Positions 36,478 through 45,141 of a DNA stretch of 49,451 nucleotides are shown one piece after another. Each line of letters begins with the position of its first letter. Position 1 is the stretch's first letter. A program made the position numbers and the translations under genes. The stretch is from positions 1-49,451 of the forward strand of contig JAJDAQ010000031.1 in NCBI GenBank assembly GCA_029261815.1, in the 5' to 3' direction. The notes beneath the pieces were generated by a model that was given only the letters and a program-made list of their open reading frames with translations, searched no databases and was not told the DNA's origin. Origin of the DNA: Deltaproteobacteria bacterium (lineage in GTDB: Bacteria; Myxococcota_A; UBA9160; UBA6930).

Positions 36478-37383
36478 TCAGCTCGTGGAGAAGCGGCGCC
36501 ACAACGCGCCCGCCATCACCATCCAGAGCACGGCGACGCTGGGCTCCGGCGTCGGATAGAGCACGTTCAGACCCGAGAGATCGTCGGCCGTGAGGAAGTT
36601 GCGGTTGGTGGTGACGCGCTGGAGCCCATTCATCACCGCATCCGGCACCTGGGTATTCGGGATGAGCTCCAGCCAGGGAGGCCCGAGGTTGGCCGGGATG
36701 ACCGTGGTGGAGTCGCCATCGGTATCCCAGTTCGTCGCGAACGGATCATTGGGATGCCCGAACCCGAGCAGATGGCCGATCTCGTGCATCATCAGCTGCT
36801 GCATGTTGGCACCGAGATCATTCGGGCCGATCAACCCCAGTGAGATCAGGGAGTCGACCACTCCGTTGTAACGGTCGGTCACGAAATAGATCGTGCCCCC
36901 GGTGATCTCCCGCCCACTGATGATGGTTCCGTCGGTGAGGTAGAGGTTCGAGCGATTGTGGAAGAGTGGGATCGCCAGCCCACTGAACAGGTTTCCCTGC
37001 GCGAGCGGGTCTGCGCTCGTCGTTGAGAAGAGATTGATCTCACCGCCCGTCCCGAGCGACACGTTGAAGTCGAGCGCGGGCTTCGCCGCTTCCCAGGCGT
37101 CGAACGCCGCGAACGTCGCGTCGAGCAACACCTGGCTCTCGGCTGCGTCGCGTCCGAATCCAGGGATGAAGCCCGGGTCGATTCGGACATCGATCCCGCC
37201 GTACAGGCTGTGGCTCGGATCGGGTCCGGCAGACCAACGCGGGGCGCGGCTCAGGCTGGCTTCGACGTTGACACTGCCGCCGTTGAACACGACGCCGGTC
37301 AGGATTGCGAACGCGTTCGCATCGGAGGCAACCAGTGAAGCAGCGAGTCCGGCGCACAAGATGAAGCCACGTCTCATGAGCAT
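36478..37383 (-). CDS. PEP-CTERM secreted metzincin-type zinc protease
   Basis: The 301-residue protein has a signal peptide (about 1-24, ending SDANA) and the extended zinc motif HEIGHLLGFGH (H200, E201, H204, H210) of metzincins/matrixins. It ends in a PEP-CTERM sorting tail: PEP (279-281), a hydrophobic helix and RRF, which exosortase would cleave. So it should be exported and processed at the outer surface. LTADDLSGLNVLYP after the catalytic part is also matrixin-like. No propeptide Cys switch is visible. The ATG has no good ribosome site; a second ATG is at codon 3. It converges with the CBS gene, 17 bases apart. Confidence 0.85.
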   Translation of the reverse strand: MLMRRGFILCAGLAASLVASDANAFAILTGVVFNGGSVNVEASLSRAPRWSAGPDPSHSLYGGIDVRIDPGFIPGFGRDAAESQVLLDATFAAFDAWEAAKPALDFNVSLGTGGEINLFSTTSADPLAQGNLFSGLAIPLFHNRSNLYLTDGTIISGREITGGTIYFVTDRYNGVVDSLISLGLIGPNDLGANMQQLMMHEIGHLLGFGHPNDPFATNWDTDGDSTTVIPANLGPPWLELIPNTQVPDAVMNGLQRVTTNRNFLTADDLSGLNVLYPTPEPSVAVLWMVMAGALWRRFSTS

Positions 37384-37434
37384 GGAGTGGTGTACGGGCG
37401 CCCGAAATCGCAGATCCCCCCGGGGACACCTGAT

Positions 37435-37459
37435 TGCGACAAAATGCGAGTCTGTCGCA
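37435..37459. promoter_or_regulatory. Inverted repeat upstream of kbp
   Basis: TGCGACA (37435-37441) and TGTCGCA (37453-37459) form a 7-base inverted repeat around 11 bases in the 156-base divergent region between the protease gene and kbp. It may be an operator for either gene. The match is short, so chance is possible. Confidence 0.3.
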
Positions 37460-37539
37460 GCCTGAATCTCCTAAACAGTCACCCAATCATGCGGAGCGGT
37501 CCGCGCAATCCCGCGCCGAGCACCGCACCTGGAGAAATA

Positions 37540-38004
37540 ATGGGACTGTTTGATTTCGTGAAGGATGCCGGCGAGAAGCTCGGCGAACTGGCCGGTGGAA
37601 TTCTCGGCCGCGACGATGATGCCGCCAAGGCTGCTGGCCCGGAGATCGAGAAGGCCGTGAAGGGCCTCGGAATCCCGGTGGAGAACCTCGCCGTCAACGT
37701 CGAGAAGGACGTCGCCACGGTACGCGGCACGACCGACAACCAGCCTGACCGCGAGCGCGTCGTGCTCGTCACTGGGAACACCCAGGGCATTGCCCAGGTC
37801 GACGACCAGCTCGAGGTCCGCGCACCGGAACCGCGCTTCCACACCGTCGTCAGCGGTGACACACTCTCGAAGATCGCCAAGACCGTCTACGGCGACGCCA
37901 TGAAGTACCCGGCCATCTTCGAGGCGAACCGCCCGATGCTGTCGCACCCGGACAAGATCTACCCGGGCCAGGTCCTCCGTATTCCGGAAGAAGGTGGGGC
38001 GTGA
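37540..38004 (+). CDS. kbp: Kbp/YgaU-type potassium-binding protein (BON and LysM domains)
   Basis: The 154-residue protein starts MGLFDFVKDAGEKLGELAGG, close to E. coli Kbp (YgaU), and has a BON domain (about 42-92, including NLAVNVEKDVATVRGTT and AQVDDQL) and a C-terminal LysM domain (about 99-150) with SGDTLSKIAKTVYGDAMKYP, ANRPMLSHPDKIYPGQVLRIP. Kbp binds K+ in the cytoplasm and is induced by osmotic stress; length (149 in E. coli) matches. ATG follows GGAGAAATA; the longer open frame upstream is noncoding. Its TGA overlaps the GTG of the next gene by 4 bases. Confidence 0.9.
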   Translation: MGLFDFVKDAGEKLGELAGGILGRDDDAAKAAGPEIEKAVKGLGIPVENLAVNVEKDVATVRGTTDNQPDRERVVLVTGNTQGIAQVDDQLEVRAPEPRFHTVVSGDTLSKIAKTVYGDAMKYPAIFEANRPMLSHPDKIYPGQVLRIPEEGGA

Positions 38005-38561
38005 ACCTCGACGACCTGCTTTCCAACCCGCAGGTGCTCGGCGAACTCGCGAGGAGCGCCGGCATTGGCCAGGGCGAGGCGAAGACCGGACTGGAAGCGC
38101 TCCTGCCTTCGGTCACGCGGGCGATGCAGCGCAACGCTGGCGGCTCGAACGGCCTCGACGCCCTCGTCGGCGCACTCGGGTCGGGCAGCCATGAGCGCTA
38201 CCTCGATTCGCCCGATCTACTGGGTCGCACCGAGACGCGCAGCGACGGCAACGCCATCCTGGGTCACATCTTCGGAAGCAAGGACGTCAGCCGAAACGTG
38301 GCGGCGCATGCTTCAGAGAACACTGGCCTCGATTCCGGCGTGCTGAAGACGCTGCTGCCCCTGGTCGCCTCGTTGGCGATGGGCGCACTTAGCAAGCAAT
38401 CCGGCGGTGGCCGATCGCTGCAGGAAGCGCCGGGCGGTGGCGGCATGGACATGCTCGGGGGGCTGCTCGGCAGCCTCATGGGGGGCGGCAATAGCGCCCC
38501 TTCGGCCGCGAACGACAGCCCGCTCGACGACATCCTCGATCTCGCAAAGAAATTCCTCTAG
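38001..38561 (+). CDS. DUF937 (YidB-like) protein
   Basis: The 186-residue protein has the DUF937 helical pattern: LLSNPQVLGELARSAGIGQGEA and a later IFGSKDVSRNVAAHASENTGLD with LKTLLPLVASLAMGAL, followed by a Gly-rich segment (GGGRSLQEAPGGGGMDMLGG) and DDILDLAKKFL. The family is abundant in stress-adapted bacteria but has no defined biochemical function. The GTG start (38001-38003) overlaps the kbp stop (GTGA), so the two are translationally coupled. A coupled Kbp/DUF937/GlsB set suggests a general stress operon (inference). Confidence 0.78.
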   Translation: MNLDDLLSNPQVLGELARSAGIGQGEAKTGLEALLPSVTRAMQRNAGGSNGLDALVGALGSGSHERYLDSPDLLGRTETRSDGNAILGHIFGSKDVSRNVAAHASENTGLDSGVLKTLLPLVASLAMGALSKQSGGGRSLQEAPGGGGMDMLGGLLGSLMGGGNSAPSAANDSPLDDILDLAKKFL

Positions 38562-38596
38562 CCACGCACTGACGTGGCTTGCCTCAAGGAGACTCC

Positions 38597-38845
38597 ATGG
38601 AATTCCTGATCATCCTGCTCACGGGCCTCGCCATCGGCGTCGTCGCGAAGTTCCTGATGCCGGGCGACGACCCGGGCGGCTTCATCGTGACGACCCTGCT
38701 CGGCATCGCCGGTGCATTCATCGGCGGTTTTGTATCGACGGCCATTGGCCTGGGCGCCATGGGCAGCGTCGGCAGCTTCGTCCTCGCCGTCCTTGGCGCG
38801 ATGCTGCTGCTCGCGGGCTACCGCTTCATCAAGGGACGGAAGTAG
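38597..38845 (+). CDS. GlsB/YeaQ/YmgE family membrane protein
   Basis: The 82-residue protein has three hydrophobic segments: EFLIILLTGLAIGVVAKFLM, GGFIVTTLLGIAGAFIGGFV and SVGSFVLAVLGAMLLLAGYR, with GD(D)PGG between the first two, which is the GlsB/YeaQ (transglycosylase-associated) signature. These small proteins are stress-induced in many bacteria; enzymatic activity is not shown. ATG 38597 follows AAGGAG. It lies 35 bases after the DUF937 gene and converges with the epoxide hydrolase gene one base away. Confidence 0.88.
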   Translation: MEFLIILLTGLAIGVVAKFLMPGDDPGGFIVTTLLGIAGAFIGGFVSTAIGLGAMGSVGSFVLAVLGAMLLLAGYRFIKGRK

Positions 38846-38846
38846 G

Positions 38847-39986
38847 TCAGTCCCTCAAGCTGCGAAAACAGGTACGTACCTCCTCCACGAACGTTTCGGG
38901 CTGTTCGAAGGCCGCGAAGTGGCCGCCCTTCTCGAGCGCGTTGAAGTGGAGGAGGTCGCCGTACTGTTTGCGCGCCCAGCGCTCGGACGTGCGGAAGATC
39001 TCCTTCGGGAAGACCGAGCACCCGACCGGCACCTTCACTTCGCCGAAGGGCGGCGTGTTGAAGCTCTCCCAATAGAGGCGAGCGGATGACGCCGCCGTAC
39101 CGGTCAGCCAGTACATCATCACGTTGTCCAGCATCTCGTCGCGGCTGAGCGCGTTCTCGGGGTGGCCGTTGCAGTCGGTCCAGGACCAGAACTTCTCCAG
39201 GATCCAGGCGGCCTGGCCCACGGGCGAATCGACGAGTCCGTAGCCGATCGTCTGCGGCCGCGTGCTCTGCTGCTTCGAGTAGCCCGAGTCCCACTGCTGG
39301 TAGTGGGCCATCCCTTCCATCGCCGACTTCTCGGCGTCGGTCAGGCTGTCCATGGTCTCCGGGTCCGGCGGCGCCAACGGCATGTTCAGGTGGATGGCCA
39401 TGCAGTGCTCGGGGTCCTGCATGCCGATACACGTCGTCACCATCGAGCCCCAGTCGCCGCCCTGCGCGAGGTAGCGGTCATAACCGAGGCGCTGCATCAG
39501 CGTGCTCCAGGTATCCGCGATCTTCTCGACGCCCCAACCGGTTTCCTTCGGCTGACTCGAAAAGCCGTAGCCGGGCAGCGAAGGAACGACGAGGTGGAAG
39601 GCGTCGGCCGCGTCGCCGCCGTGCGCGGCAGGGTCGGAGAGAGGGCCAATCACCTTCAGGAACTCGACGATCGACCCCGGCCAGCCGTGGGTCAGCACCA
39701 GCGGCAGCGCGTCGGGATTCGGCGAACGCACGTGCAGGAAGTGGACGTCGACGCCGTCGATCGTGGTCTTGAACTGCGGATGCTGGTTGATGCGTTCGAC
39801 CCGCTTGTTCCAGTCGTATCCGTCGGCCCAGTAGCTGCAGACCTCCTGGAGATAGGAGAGCGGGATCCCTTGAGACCAGTCCTCCACGGACTCCGGCTCC
39901 GGCCAGCGCGCGGCCTCCAGTCGGCGCTTCAGGTCGGCGAGGTCTTCGGCCGGAGTCTCGATGCGAAAAGGCTGGACGTCGGACAT
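38847..39986 (-). CDS. Epoxide hydrolase (alpha/beta-hydrolase with EHN domain)
   Basis: The 379-residue protein has an N-terminal EHN-type region (PFRIETPAEDLADLKRRLEA), HGWPGS (100-105) for the oxyanion hole, the nucleophile D168 in GGDWGS, and the C-terminal catalytic His in KGGHFAAFEQPE. It opens epoxides to diols through an alkyl-enzyme ester. Microsomal-type bacterial members have about 380-400 residues, as here. ATG 39984-39986 follows GGGAGAA; the open frame upstream reaches into the divergent Rieske gene and is rejected. It diverges from the Rieske oxygenase across 97 bases, so the two may handle the same compound class. Confidence 0.92.
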   Translation of the reverse strand: MSDVQPFRIETPAEDLADLKRRLEAARWPEPESVEDWSQGIPLSYLQEVCSYWADGYDWNKRVERINQHPQFKTTIDGVDVHFLHVRSPNPDALPLVLTHGWPGSIVEFLKVIGPLSDPAAHGGDAADAFHLVVPSLPGYGFSSQPKETGWGVEKIADTWSTLMQRLGYDRYLAQGGDWGSMVTTCIGMQDPEHCMAIHLNMPLAPPDPETMDSLTDAEKSAMEGMAHYQQWDSGYSKQQSTRPQTIGYGLVDSPVGQAAWILEKFWSWTDCNGHPENALSRDEMLDNVMMYWLTGTAASSARLYWESFNTPPFGEVKVPVGCSVFPKEIFRTSERWARKQYGDLLHFNALEKGGHFAAFEQPETFVEEVRTCFRSLRD

Positions 39987-40083
39987 GTGGGTTCTCCCGG
40001 GTACGAGGTTGGGCAGGCATCCACTGTAGGGCGGCGCGCACCGGCCCTGCCATCGCGTACCATCCAGCCGTGGAGGAGACCCC

Positions 40084-41280
40084 ATGTCCCGCGATCAACT
40101 CATCTCGATGGCCCGCGAAAACCTTGGGTTCGTAAAGGCTGGAACCACCCAGCTTCAGACTGATCTGCTGCGGGTTCCCGCTTCCAACTATTTCGACCCG
40201 GCGCGTTGGGAGCTCGAAATGGATCGGATCTTCGGACGCCTCCCGCTGATGCTGGCGTTCAGTTGCGAACTGCGGGAGCCCGGCGCCTACAAGTCGATCG
40301 TGGCCGCCGATGTCCCGGTCCTGATCATTCGCGGCCGCGACGGGGAGGCGCGCGCATTCCTGAACTCCTGCGCGCACCGCGGCGCCCAGGTCATGCCGGA
40401 AGGAACCGGCAAGGCGCGACGCTTCGTGTGTCCTTACCACGCGTGGACGTACGACGACCGCGGCAGCCTGGTCGGCATTCTCGACGAAGACGAGTTCGGC
40501 GATGTCGACCGCGACTGTCACGGACTCACCCCGCTGCCGATCACTGAACGCGCAGGACTCGTATGGGTGGCACTCAAGCCAGAGACACCGGTCGACTTCG
40601 ATGCCTTTCTCGCCGGCTACGACGAGGTGCTCGAGAACTTCGGCTTCGAGAACTGGCACGTAGTCTCGCAGCGCACGGTCGAAGGACCGAACTGGAAGAT
40701 TGCCTACGACGGATATCTCGACCTCTACCACCTGCCCATCCTGCACAAGGACACGTTCGGGTCGGACTTTCCGAACAAGGCGATCTACACCGCGTGGGGA
40801 CCCCACCAGCGGGTGTCCGGTCCGAATCCGATGTTGTTGCCGCTGGAGGACAAGGCCGAAGCGGACTGGCCGATGGAAGCACTCGTTGGCGGTGTCTGGA
40901 CGATCTTTCCGCACGTTTCCATCGCCACGTTCGACGCTGGAGGCCGCGGCGTGCTGGTGTCGCAGCTCTTCCCAGGCAAGGACCCCGGATCCTCGGTGAC
41001 GGTGCAGAACTATCTGATGGCGGACGAACCCGACGAAGCGGGGCGTGCCGAGGCCGAGGAACAGGTTGACCTACTCGAGTACGTCGTCCGCGTGGAGGAT
41101 TATGCAACGGGTCTTCGCCAACAACGCGCGCTCATCGCGGGCGGACGCAAGGAAGTGCTCTTCGGCCGGAATGAAGGTGGAGGCCAACGCTTCCACCAAT
41201 GGCTTGGCCGGTTGCTCGACGCAGACGACGAGACGTTGAACGATGCACTTCGTGCGGGCGACCCGCTAGCAGACGCCTAA
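40084..41280 (+). CDS. Rieske aromatic ring-hydroxylating oxygenase, alpha subunit
   Basis: The 398-residue protein has a Rieske 2Fe-2S site with C96, H98, C116 and H119 (CAHRGAQV and CPYHAW) and a C-terminal catalytic domain whose mononuclear iron is held by H216 and H221 in DLYHLPILH, plus a later acidic ligand. It hydroxylates an aromatic or aliphatic compound using O2 and electrons from a reductase. No beta subunit or reductase gene is next to it, so partners must come from elsewhere. ATG after GGAGGAGACCCC. The stop overlaps by 4 bases that of the convergent SDR gene. Confidence 0.92.
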   Translation: MSRDQLISMARENLGFVKAGTTQLQTDLLRVPASNYFDPARWELEMDRIFGRLPLMLAFSCELREPGAYKSIVAADVPVLIIRGRDGEARAFLNSCAHRGAQVMPEGTGKARRFVCPYHAWTYDDRGSLVGILDEDEFGDVDRDCHGLTPLPITERAGLVWVALKPETPVDFDAFLAGYDEVLENFGFENWHVVSQRTVEGPNWKIAYDGYLDLYHLPILHKDTFGSDFPNKAIYTAWGPHQRVSGPNPMLLPLEDKAEADWPMEALVGGVWTIFPHVSIATFDAGGRGVLVSQLFPGKDPGSSVTVQNYLMADEPDEAGRAEAEEQVDLLEYVVRVEDYATGLRQQRALIAGGRKEVLFGRNEGGGQRFHQWLGRLLDADDETLNDALRAGDPLADA

Positions 41281-42185
41281 CGTCGCGAACGGTCGGAGGT
41301 TCGGTCGTAGGCATCGTGCCAGCCCGCGGCTTCGTGGGCGGCTGCCTGCCGCGCGATCACGGCGGGAAGGTCGCCAGGCTGCCAACCCGCAACCAGCGCG
41401 TCGCCATGGAGGTCTCGCACCGCGCGCTGCTGCTCGACCAGGAACTGGAGGCTGTAGGCGATGCGACCGGTCAGCGTCGCGGGGTCTCCGGTACACAGTG
41501 CCAGCCCGGCCTCGGCCATCGTCTCGAGCGGCTCGTACCAGACATCCTCGATCCATCCGCCTTCGAGAAGGGCAGGCGTCATGATGGCCGCCTGGGGCGT
41601 GAGCGCATTGACCGCGATCCCCTGCCCGTCGCACTCGGAGGCCACCGACAGCGTCAGCCGGTTGAGTGCCGCCTTCGTCGATCCGTAGCCGGCCCCGAGC
41701 TTCGCAGGGAGGGCGGTCGGGAACGGTGGCCCAGGTGGTAGCTCTGCCACGAACGTCGTCAGGTTGAGGATCCAGCCCTGCTCCCGCTGCCGCATCCCGG
41801 GAACGACCTGCTGCATGAGTCGCCACGGCGCCCAGAGATTGACCTGCGTGTGCTGTTCGACTTCGTCCCAGGTCCACTCGGTGAAGGGCTTGTAGCGTCC
41901 GACCGCGGCGTTGTTCACGAGGATCTCGATCGGCCCGAACGCGGCCTCGGTGCGCTCGACCAGGGTTTCGCGACCTCCCTCGGGGTCGGCGAGGTCGCAC
42001 GGCAGAACGAGCGCCTCGCCACCAATGGCCTCGATTCTCGCCTGCGTCTCCAGGAGCCCAGCCTCGGTCCGGGCAACGAGCGCGACCCGGGCGCCCTCGG
42101 CCGCTAGCCGGAGCGCCAATGCGGTGCCGGTTCCTCCTTGACTGGCTCCTGTCACCAGTGCCACGCGTCCTTCGCAGCTGCCCAT
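41277..42185 (-). CDS. Short-chain dehydrogenase/reductase (SDR)
   Basis: The 302-residue SDR begins with [18 protein letters not shown], where the usual TGxxxGIG is TGASQGGTG, then an R following beta-2 (VARTEAG) that favours [12 protein letters not shown] at the NNAG position, and YGSTKAAL as the catalytic YxxxK. A loop insertion ([20 protein letters not shown]) comes before the tyrosine, which is longer than usual and may shape the active site. The ATG 42183-42185 follows AAAAGGAG; the longer open frame upstream runs into the intergenic region. It diverges from pckG. Confidence 0.87.
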   Translation of the reverse strand: MGSCEGRVALVTGASQGGTGTALALRLAAEGARVALVARTEAGLLETQARIEAIGGEALVLPCDLADPEGGRETLVERTEAAFGPIEILVNNAAVGRYKPFTEWTWDEVEQHTQVNLWAPWRLMQQVVPGMRQREQGWILNLTTFVAELPPGPPFPTALPAKLGAGYGSTKAALNRLTLSVASECDGQGIAVNALTPQAAIMTPALLEGGWIEDVWYEPLETMAEAGLALCTGDPATLTGRIAYSLQFLVEQQRAVRDLHGDALVAGWQPGDLPAVIARQAAAHEAAGWHDAYDRTSDRSRR

Positions 42186-42222
42186 TTGCTCCTTTTGCCC
42201 CTTCCTTGCCGATTGAACGCTG

Positions 42223-42245
42223 CGAAACCGTTCGTAGCGGTTTCG
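42223..42245. promoter_or_regulatory. Perfect inverted repeat between SDR and pckG
   Basis: CGAAACCG (42223-42230) and CGGTTTCG (42238-42245) are a perfect 8-base inverted repeat around TTCGTAG. It lies 38 bases from the SDR start and 135 from pckG, so it is placed to control the SDR gene rather than pckG. The rest of the 194-base gap shows no further signal. It is a good operator candidate of GntR or TetR type, but the regulator is unknown. Confidence 0.45.
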
Positions 42246-42379
42246 GCCTCGCGTCAGTGTGCAATCCTCGGTTTCCCGCCGGGGAACATCGCCACCAGGC
42301 GTCCTCTCGGAGGCACGTACATTCCTGCCCCCTTGTCTCGCACACCCTGCTGCCGAGTGCAGCGGAGCCAAGGAACCCC

Positions 42380-44179
42380 ATGAGTCCCCAAGCGCCTACC
42401 TCCCACAAAGCTCTACTCGCCTGGGTCGACGAAGTCGCCGCCCTTACGCAGCCCGACCAGATCCAATGGTGCGATGGCAGCCAGGCCGAGTACGACCACA
42501 TGTTCGAGTTGCTCGTCGCCTCCGGAACGGCGGAGCGGCTCAACGAGGACAAACGTCCCAACAGCTATCTGGTGCTCTCCGACCCGGCCGATGTCGCCCG
42601 CGTTGAGGACCGCACCTACATCTGTTCGGAACGTGAGATCGACGCGGGCCCCACCAACAACTGGCGTGACCCGGCCGAGATGCGCACCACGTTGAAGGGC
42701 CTGTTCGAGGGCTCGATGCGTGGGCGGACACTCTACGTGGTGCCGTTCAGCATGGGTCCGCTCGGGTCGCCCATCGCCCACATCGGTGTGCAGCTCACGG
42801 ACTCGCCCTACGTCGTCGCCAGCATGAAGGTGATGACGCGCATGGGCACCGGCGCGCTCGAGGTCCTCGGCAAGGACGGCGCCTTCGTGCCGTGTATCCA
42901 CTCCGTCGGTGCGCCCCTCGAAGCCGGCCAGCTCGATGTGCCGTGGCCGTGCAACGAAGAGAACAAGTACATCGTGCACTTCCCTGAAGCGCGCGAGATC
43001 TGGAGTTACGGCTCGGGCTATGGAGGCAATGCGCTCCTTGGCAAGAAGTGCTTCGCCCTGCGGATCGCTTCGACCATGGCGCGGGACGAAGGCTGGCTTG
43101 CCGAGCACATGCTCATCCTGAAGCTGACGTCGCCCGAGAGCGAAATTCGTTATGTCGCCGCCGCCTTCCCGAGCGCGTGCGGAAAGACCAACCTCGCGAT
43201 GCTCGAGCCGACCATCCCAGGGTGGTCGGTCGAGACCGTGGGCGACGACATCGCCTGGATGAAGTTCGACGACGAAGGCCAGCTACGGGCGATCAACCCC
43301 GAAGCTGGCTTTTTCGGTGTCGCGCCCGGAACGGGCATGGACTCGAACCCGAACGCCATGCGCGGGCTCGTTGGAAACTGCGTCTTCACCAATGTCGCGC
43401 GCACACCGGACGGTGACGTCTGGTGGGAGGGCATGAGCGACGCGCCCGATGGTGTCACCGACTGGCGCGGAAACGACTGGACGCCCGGCGCCGATGTCCC
43501 GGCGGCACACCCGAATGCGCGCTTCACGGCGCCGGCCAACCAGTGCCCCGTCATCGCGCCCGAATGGGAAGACCCCACCGGCGTGCCGATCTCGGCCATT
43601 CTGTTCGGGGGACGTCGCGCCACCGTCGTACCGCTGGTGTATGAAGCCCGCGACTGGACCCATGGCACCTTCCTGGGTTCAATCATCTCGAGCGAGAAGA
43701 CCGCGGCCGCCACCGGCGCGGTCGGAGAGCTTCGCCGCGATCCGATGGCCATGCTGCCCTTCTGCGGATACAACATGGCCGACTACTGGGCGCATTGGCT
43801 GTCCATCGGAGACCGAAGTGGCGCGAAGCTTCCTCGTGTCTTCACCGTCAACTGGTTCCGCAAGAACGCCGACGGCGACTTCATGTGGCCCGGGTTCGGC
43901 GACAACGGACGCGTTCTCAAATGGGTGTTCGAGCGCTGCGGAGACAAGGGCGACGGGATCGAAACGCCCATCGGGACCGTTCCCAGGGCCGGCGACCTCG
44001 ATCTCTCCGGACTCGCACTCGACGACGAAGACGTCGCCGAACTGCTCGAAGTAGACCGCGATGGCTGGCTCCGCGAGATCCCGTTGATTCGGGAGTACTA
44101 CGCCCAGTTCGGTGACCGGATGCCGGAACGACTCAGCGCCGAGCTGGATGCCCTGGAGAGTCGGCTGCAGTCAGCCTGA
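42380..44179 (+). CDS. pckG: Phosphoenolpyruvate carboxykinase, GTP-dependent
   Basis: The 599-residue protein turns oxaloacetate and GTP into PEP, GDP and CO2. It shows the GTP-type features: ADDRTYICS-type segment ([20 protein letters not shown]), the kinase-1a loop [12 protein letters not shown] with C267, the hyperreactive P-loop cysteine, [15 protein letters not shown] and [16 protein letters not shown], and ALELDEEDV-like C-terminal acidic helix in this version. The length fits the GTP class (about 600), distinct from ATP-type PckA. ATG 42380 follows AAGGAACCCC. It would work with the pyc product in gluconeogenesis. It overlaps the convergent reductase gene by 9 bases. Confidence 0.96.
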   Translation: MSPQAPTSHKALLAWVDEVAALTQPDQIQWCDGSQAEYDHMFELLVASGTAERLNEDKRPNSYLVLSDPADVARVEDRTYICSEREIDAGPTNNWRDPAEMRTTLKGLFEGSMRGRTLYVVPFSMGPLGSPIAHIGVQLTDSPYVVASMKVMTRMGTGALEVLGKDGAFVPCIHSVGAPLEAGQLDVPWPCNEENKYIVHFPEAREIWSYGSGYGGNALLGKKCFALRIASTMARDEGWLAEHMLILKLTSPESEIRYVAAAFPSACGKTNLAMLEPTIPGWSVETVGDDIAWMKFDDEGQLRAINPEAGFFGVAPGTGMDSNPNAMRGLVGNCVFTNVARTPDGDVWWEGMSDAPDGVTDWRGNDWTPGADVPAAHPNARFTAPANQCPVIAPEWEDPTGVPISAILFGGRRATVVPLVYEARDWTHGTFLGSIISSEKTAAATGAVGELRRDPMAMLPFCGYNMADYWAHWLSIGDRSGAKLPRVFTVNWFRKNADGDFMWPGFGDNGRVLKWVFERCGDKGDGIETPIGTVPRAGDLDLSGLALDDEDVAELLEVDRDGWLREIPLIREYYAQFGDRMPERLSAELDALESRLQSA

Positions 44180-45070
44180 GCGGCCGGGCGGATCCACCGC
44201 CTGAAGCAAGCTCGTGAGTGCATCGTTCAGGGGCGTGGCAATGCCATGCTCCCGACCGCGGCGCCCCACCACGGCGTTGCGCGCGTCCCACTCCAATGGC
44301 CGGCCTTCACGCAGATCGACCGCGATCGATGACCAGTGCGATCCGGCCGCCGCCGTCACTGCGTCGATGATGCGAGCGCAGCGGTCCCCGGGAAACTCGG
44401 CCCCGTCTGCGCGGGCAACCGTCGCGACCTCTTCCATCAAGGCAACCACGAGCGAACGCGCCGGTTCCTCCGCGGCCGCGCCGTTCTCGCGCTGCATCAA
44501 CGTGCAGACGCCACCGAGCGCCGCGTTCATCGCGAGCTTGTTCCATGCCGCCGTCGCGAAGTCGGCCGTGGGTTGGACCTGCATGGCCGCTCCCGCGAGC
44601 AACGCGGCCAATGCCTGGCCATCCACGCCGTCGGGAACCTGCAACGCGCCATCGCGACCCTGTCGAATCCTTCCGGGCGCCACCTTTTCAGCCGGGATCT
44701 GGACGACGGCGGGGACGACGCGTGCGCCTTGTGCGACAAGCGGGGCAACCCGTTCTGCGTGGTCGATACCGTTCTGGAGCACGACGACGCGCGTGCCGGG
44801 ACCAGCCAGCCCGTCGAGCCAGGGCTTCGTGGCGACCGTCTGATGCGCTTTCACGGCCAGGAAGACCCAGTCGGCGAGGGATGCGTCGGCAGGGGCGGTC
44901 AGGATCGGCGCGTCGACACGCGTGGTGCCCCGCTCGTGCGCAACCTCGAGCTGCTCGAAGGGCGACCGGGCACAGAGCGCGGCCAGGCGGTGCCCGGCAT
45001 CGACCAGGGCCCCGGCAACGGCGCCGCCGATGGCGCCGACGCCGACGACGGCAATCTTGGGTGCGGACAC
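44171..45070 (-). CDS. Ketopantoate reductase-like protein (2-dehydropantoate 2-reductase family)
   Basis: The 299-residue protein starts with [21 protein letters not shown], the NADPH-binding GxGxxG of PanE/ApbA proteins, then [15 protein letters not shown] with its conserved Asn, and the C-terminal catalytic-domain segments [14 protein letters not shown] (conserved Lys) and [20 protein letters not shown], which includes the conserved Ser-x-D and E. It would reduce a 2-keto acid; true ketopantoate reductase is possible, but this family has many other members. The start is GTG (45068-45070) with GAGGAG. It converges with pckG and diverges from the DUF2855 gene. Confidence 0.85.
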   Translation of the reverse strand: MSAPKIAVVGVGAIGGAVAGALVDAGHRLAALCARSPFEQLEVAHERGTTRVDAPILTAPADASLADWVFLAVKAHQTVATKPWLDGLAGPGTRVVVLQNGIDHAERVAPLVAQGARVVPAVVQIPAEKVAPGRIRQGRDGALQVPDGVDGQALAALLAGAAMQVQPTADFATAAWNKLAMNAALGGVCTLMQRENGAAAEEPARSLVVALMEEVATVARADGAEFPGDRCARIIDAVTAAAGSHWSSIAVDLREGRPLEWDARNAVVGRRGREHGIATPLNDALTSLLQAVDPPGRSG

Positions 45071-45141
45071 GGAACTCCTCTCGGTGCGTAAGGTGTGCGA
45101 CGATACGCCGGCGCCTCCCCTGATCAACCCAGGAGCCCTCC

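Noticed and set aside
39987..40083. Distant repeats GGTACG...CGTACC and GGCAGG...CCTGCC between epoxide hydrolase and Rieske genes
   Set aside because: Arms of 6 bases separated by tens of bases are expected by chance in this composition.
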